Assembly (NCBI GenBank): GCA_023457615.1
Contig: JAEWKY010000089.1
Location: 1-14,964 of the forward strand
Length of the DNA: 14,964 nt
Direction: 5' to 3'
Origin: Actinomycetes bacterium
GTDB lineage: Bacteria; Actinomycetota; Actinomycetes; Actinomycetales; Microbacteriaceae
In this document: piece after piece, positions 13,401 through 14,964 of the stretch
Layout of the letters: every line of letters begins with the position of its first letter
How positions within the stretch are numbered: position 1 is the first letter of the stretch
Notes under the pieces: generated by a model
Told to the model about the DNA's origin: nothing
The model's database searches: none
The model's input: the letters and a program-made list of their open reading frames with translations, nothing else
Position numbers and translations under genes: made by a program

Positions 13401-13470
13401 GCGCCATTTCGTCGAGCTGGTCGCCGCCGCCGCGCGTACCAAAGTTCACACCCACCCGCTCGTGCGAACC

Positions 13471-13893
13471 ATGACTCTCGCCACCCTGCCCGACGTGTCC
13501 ACGTCGCTCCTCCGCGACCTCACCGCCGCTGAGACGAACTACTGCCCGGCGCTCCTCGACCGAGCTGAAGCTCACCTCCGAGGAGCAGTCGCGAACCTCC
13601 TGGAATGGGCCGACGACAGTGAGGCGTACCGTGAGATGGTCGTCTCGATCGAGGCGGATATGGTCGCCCGCGTGTTCCGCAATCCCGGCGGTTTGGTAAC
13701 CGAGACGGAAGGGCTCTATACCTACCGGCTCGATCTCGCGGTCGCGTCGGGTCACCTCGTGCTGACACCCGACGAGCTGTTCCGTCTCCGCCGGATCGGT
13801 CCCATTCGGTCCATGTTCGGCGACCTCGACGGCTATGCACGCGCCCGCTACGGAAGGACCGGGACGGTCCCCACGTTCCTCACGGGCGGCTGA
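13471..13893 (+). CDS. Phage head-tail connector-like protein (Gp15/Gp19 type)
   Basis: A 140-residue protein starting MTLATLPDVSTSLLRDLTAA. The layout resembles the phage Gp19/Gp15/Gp42 head-tail adaptor family: a LATxxDV opening, a helical 'LTxAExxxxxxLLDRAEAHLRG' segment, a central VVSIEADMVARVFRNPGGLV (helix then 'NPxGV'), an ETEGLYTYRLDLA beta-hairpin and a final LTPDELFRLRRI. The resemblance is from recall of the family pattern, not from a search. No other head or tail genes adjoin it, so it would be an isolated remnant or cargo. G+C is about 62% against over 70% in the core genes, and the codons include more A/T-ending ones (GGG CTC TAT ACC), which fits transfer. A GTG at 13462 would add three residues; neither start has a visible ribosome binding site. 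Confidence 0.65.
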   Translation: MTLATLPDVSTSLLRDLTAAETNYCPALLDRAEAHLRGAVANLLEWADDSEAYREMVVSIEADMVARVFRNPGGLVTETEGLYTYRLDLAVASGHLVLTPDELFRLRRIGPIRSMFGDLDGYARARYGRTGTVPTFLTGG

Positions 13894-13901
13894 GGCGCCT
13901 C

Positions 13902-13907
13902 TACCCT
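13902..13907 (+). promoter_or_regulatory. Leaderless -10 element for the 78-aa membrane protein
   Basis: TACCCT followed by GGGAGCC (7 bases) and GTG 13915. This has the same spacing as the tetR start. Confidence 0.5.
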
Positions 13908-13914
13908 GGGAGCC

Positions 13915-14151
13915 GTGCTCACTGCGTCCTTCATCGTGCCAATGGTGCTCGTCGTCCTCGGAGCAGGTTTCGCCGCGGGGGGCGTGCTCATGGCGATACG
14001 GGCTAGAGACGTTGCCTCTTGGCTCGTCGACCTCCTAGGCGAGTGGGTTATCTCTGCTGCTCGTGCGCTGGGCATCCTCATTGCGGTCACCGCGTTGGCG
14101 TTCCTAGTGCTGGGAATTGCCAACCTCGTGTCATTTGCAACCGGTAGCTGA
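13915..14151 (+). CDS. Small two-helix membrane protein, function unknown
   Basis: A 78-residue protein with two predicted transmembrane helices: about residues 5-27 (SFIVPMVLVVLGAGFAAGGV) and 48-73 (AARALGILIAVTALAFLVLG). They are separated by a 20-residue loop (AIRARDVASWLVDLLGEW). No named family is recognised. Phage holins have a similar size and topology, and the neighbouring phage-like gene makes that worth considering, but the sequence does not prove it. G+C is low for this window (182 of 300 bases over 13921-14220 by hand count). It starts at a GTG with a leaderless-type -10 7 bases upstream, 21 bp after the preceding gene. Confidence 0.6.
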   Translation: MLTASFIVPMVLVVLGAGFAAGGVLMAIRARDVASWLVDLLGEWVISAARALGILIAVTALAFLVLGIANLVSFATGS

Positions 14152-14214
14152 TTACGACAGGTTCCATCACTGGGCCGCTTGGCAACTCGGACTGGCAAAC
14201 TCAGTCGGCACCAC

Positions 14215-14244
14215 AGGCCCGGAATCCCCAAGATCCCGGGCCTC
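14215..14244. repeat. Palindromic repeat copy R2 (terminator-like)
   Basis: 30 bases identical to 13371-13400 except for A14230 (G13386 in R1). AGGCCCGG (14215-14222) and CCGGGCCT (14236-14243) form an 8-bp stem with a 13-base loop, followed by CTTCGCGTTT. It lies 64 bases after the 78-aa gene and marks the right edge of the lower-GC segment. The stretch 14152-14214 before it holds no gene I can support. Confidence 0.75.
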
Positions 14245-14292
14245 TTCGCGTTTCCGGCGGCGGTCCGCGCCCCTCCTGTGCGAGAGTGGCTC

Positions 14293-14433
14293 ATGGTCAC
14301 GTCGACGCCGCTCCGCTCCGGGTTCCTTCGCACGGTCGCGCGGGTCGGAGCCTCGTGGGGCGCGGCGATCCGCCGCACGCGAGACGCGCTGAACGACATC
14401 GGGAACACACACTGGCCCTACGGTCGCCGGTAG
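14293..14433 (+). CDS. Possible 46-residue basic peptide
   Basis: A short ORF reading MVTSTPLRSGFLRTVARVGA and ending NDIGNTHWPYGRR. It is rich in Arg (9 of 46) with an amphipathic helix-like middle (GAAIRRTRDALNDIG). Third codon positions are almost all G or C (about 42 of 47), as in real genes of this genome and unlike the neighbouring lower-GC segment. GAGAG lies about 6 bases before the ATG and could serve as a weak ribosome binding site. No family is recognised. It could still be a chance ORF. Confidence 0.42.
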   Translation: MVTSTPLRSGFLRTVARVGASWGAAIRRTRDALNDIGNTHWPYGRR

Positions 14434-14476
14434 CGCGGCCGACGGCGACTCGCCGCACGCCCGCGCGTTCCCGAGG

Positions 14477-14516
14477 TCTCGGAATCTCCGTGATCTCGGA
14501 ATCTCCGTGATCTCGG
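14477..14516. repeat. 17-bp tandem repeat, 2.4 copies
   Basis: The unit TCTCGGAATCTCCGTGA occurs twice without mismatch (14477-14493, 14494-14510), and a third partial unit TCTCGG begins at 14511. The unit is related to the core of R1/R2: CGGAATC-n-CCG-n-GATC is shared. Confidence 0.9.
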
Positions 14517-14535
14517 GCGTCCCCCGAGATCACGG
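14505..14535 (-). terminator. Strong 13-bp hairpin downstream of the partial gene at 14550
   Basis: CCGTGATCTCGGG (14505-14517) and CCCGAGATCACGG (14523-14535) pair perfectly around a 5-base loop. It starts 15 bases beyond the stop of the minus-strand gene and is its likely terminator; read on the plus strand it could also stop transcription coming from the left. The upstream tandem unit provides a second possible left arm (14488-14499). Confidence 0.7.
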
Positions 14536-14549
14536 GCCTCGCGGTCTCT

Positions 14550-14964
14550 CTACGGTGAGCGCAGGGTCACGAACTGCGGATCGCCGAGCGGGCCCCAGAC
14601 GACCAGCTGCTCGCCGACCGCGAGGGCGAGGCTGTGCTCGCGGAAGTCGCCTTCCGAGATGCACGCGTGACCGTGGGCGGCGTGGTCGTCGGTGAACAGG
14701 CAGACGACCGTGCGACCCGCGTTCCCGGGCGCCGCCGACTCGAGGAGTCCGCCGGTCGCCGCGTACAGCGAGTGCTCGTCGAGGAGGGCCAGGCGACGCG
14801 TCTGCGGGTCGACCATCCCGAACGAGGCCGCGATCTCCTCCGGCACGCCGAAGTCGTGGGGTCGAGGCGACTGGAAGAAGACCTCGAACGACGGGACTGT
14901 CGCGGGATCGGGCGTCGAGCTCGCGCTCGGTGTCGCGACCGGCGGCGCGTCGCCGGTGCCGACC
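14550..14964 (-). CDS. Uncharacterised exported or anchored protein, C-terminal part, cut by window end
   Basis: The frame is open to the window end, so the N-terminus is missing; 137 codons are visible. The first visible part is a Pro/Ala/Ser/Thr-rich stretch (GDAPPVATPSASSTPDPATV), typical of an extracellular linker after a membrane anchor or lipobox. A compact domain follows: FFQSPRPHDFGVPEEIAASF, RLALLDEHSLYAATGGLLES, then RTVVCLFTDDHAAHGHACIS with two Cys that could pair, and EQLVVWGPLGDPQFVTLRSP at the end. I do not recognise the family. The internal GTG at 14846 is unlikely to be the real start because coding sequence continues upstream of it. Confidence 0.7.
   Translation of the reverse strand, partial: VGTGDAPPVATPSASSTPDPATVPSFEVFFQSPRPHDFGVPEEIAASFGMVDPQTRRLALLDEHSLYAATGGLLESAAPGNAGRTVVCLFTDDHAAHGHACISEGDFREHSLALAVGEQLVVWGPLGDPQFVTLRSP

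Noticed and set aside
13162..13755. Minus-strand ORF across the tRNA-Asn gene (contains WTRTKNLSVNSRLL).
   Set aside because: It is the antisense translation of the tRNA, a known source of spurious proteins, and overlaps better-supported features.
13915..14151. Toxin-antitoxin or defence pair formed by the 140-aa and 78-aa genes.
   Set aside because: The first resembles a phage connector protein and neither has toxin, nuclease or sensor motifs.
14160..14214. Possible decayed tRNA or tRNA 3' end with CACCA before repeat R2, as an att-site half (shared AGTCGG with the tRNA-Asn end).
   Set aside because: No T-arm, anticodon arm or acceptor pairing can be built, and a 6-base match is within chance.
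14477..14543. CRISPR-like array (repeats in a row).
   Set aside because: The units are contiguous 17-mers without spacers, and no cas genes are present.

Overview
The window is GC-rich DNA (over 70% G+C in most genes, almost all third positions G or C) from an actinobacterium. It is most likely a member of the Microbacteriaceae or a close relative. The taxon is inferred from composition, from leaderless gene starts of the type TAGnCT followed 5-8 bases later by ATG/GTG, and from the gene set (actinobacterial DnaG, bifunctional RibF, TruB).

Left part (1-5467): the N-terminal portion of a MutY adenine glycosylase (minus strand, cut by the window edge) is divergent from a uridine-kinase-like P-loop kinase. 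The kinase converges on an MFS exporter, which is divergent from an ArsR-like winged-helix regulator. That regulator converges on a ketopantoate-reductase-family protein (minus), preceded on the same strand by a 14-TM DHA2-type MFS exporter. A divergent TetR regulator sits beyond the exporter. The 66 bp between exporter and tetR carry two related operator-like sites and overlapping face-to-face promoters.

Middle part (5534-13237, all plus strand): tetR overlaps truB by one base. Then come two small membrane proteins, ribF and dnaG (tightly packed; several start codons overlap the preceding stop), then a lipoprotein substrate-binding protein of the peptide/nickel ABC class and an ATP-binding subunit with no permease genes in the window.

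Right part (13238-14964): a complete tRNA-Asn(GTT) with a terminator-like hairpin is followed by about 0.85 kb of lower-GC DNA (about 60%). This holds a phage head-tail-connector-like gene and a small membrane protein gene, and is bounded by two 30-bp copies (29/30 identical) of the tRNA-proximal hairpin. A possible 46-residue ORF, a 17-bp tandem repeat merging into a 13-bp-stem hairpin, and the C-terminal portion of an exported or anchored protein (minus strand, cut by the window end) complete the window.

I see no CRISPR array, transposase, integrase or recognisable defence system. The most interesting signals are regulatory (the operator filling the exporter promoter spacer, stop codons doubling as -10 elements, leaderless starts throughout) and the phage-like, repeat-bounded island beside the tRNA.
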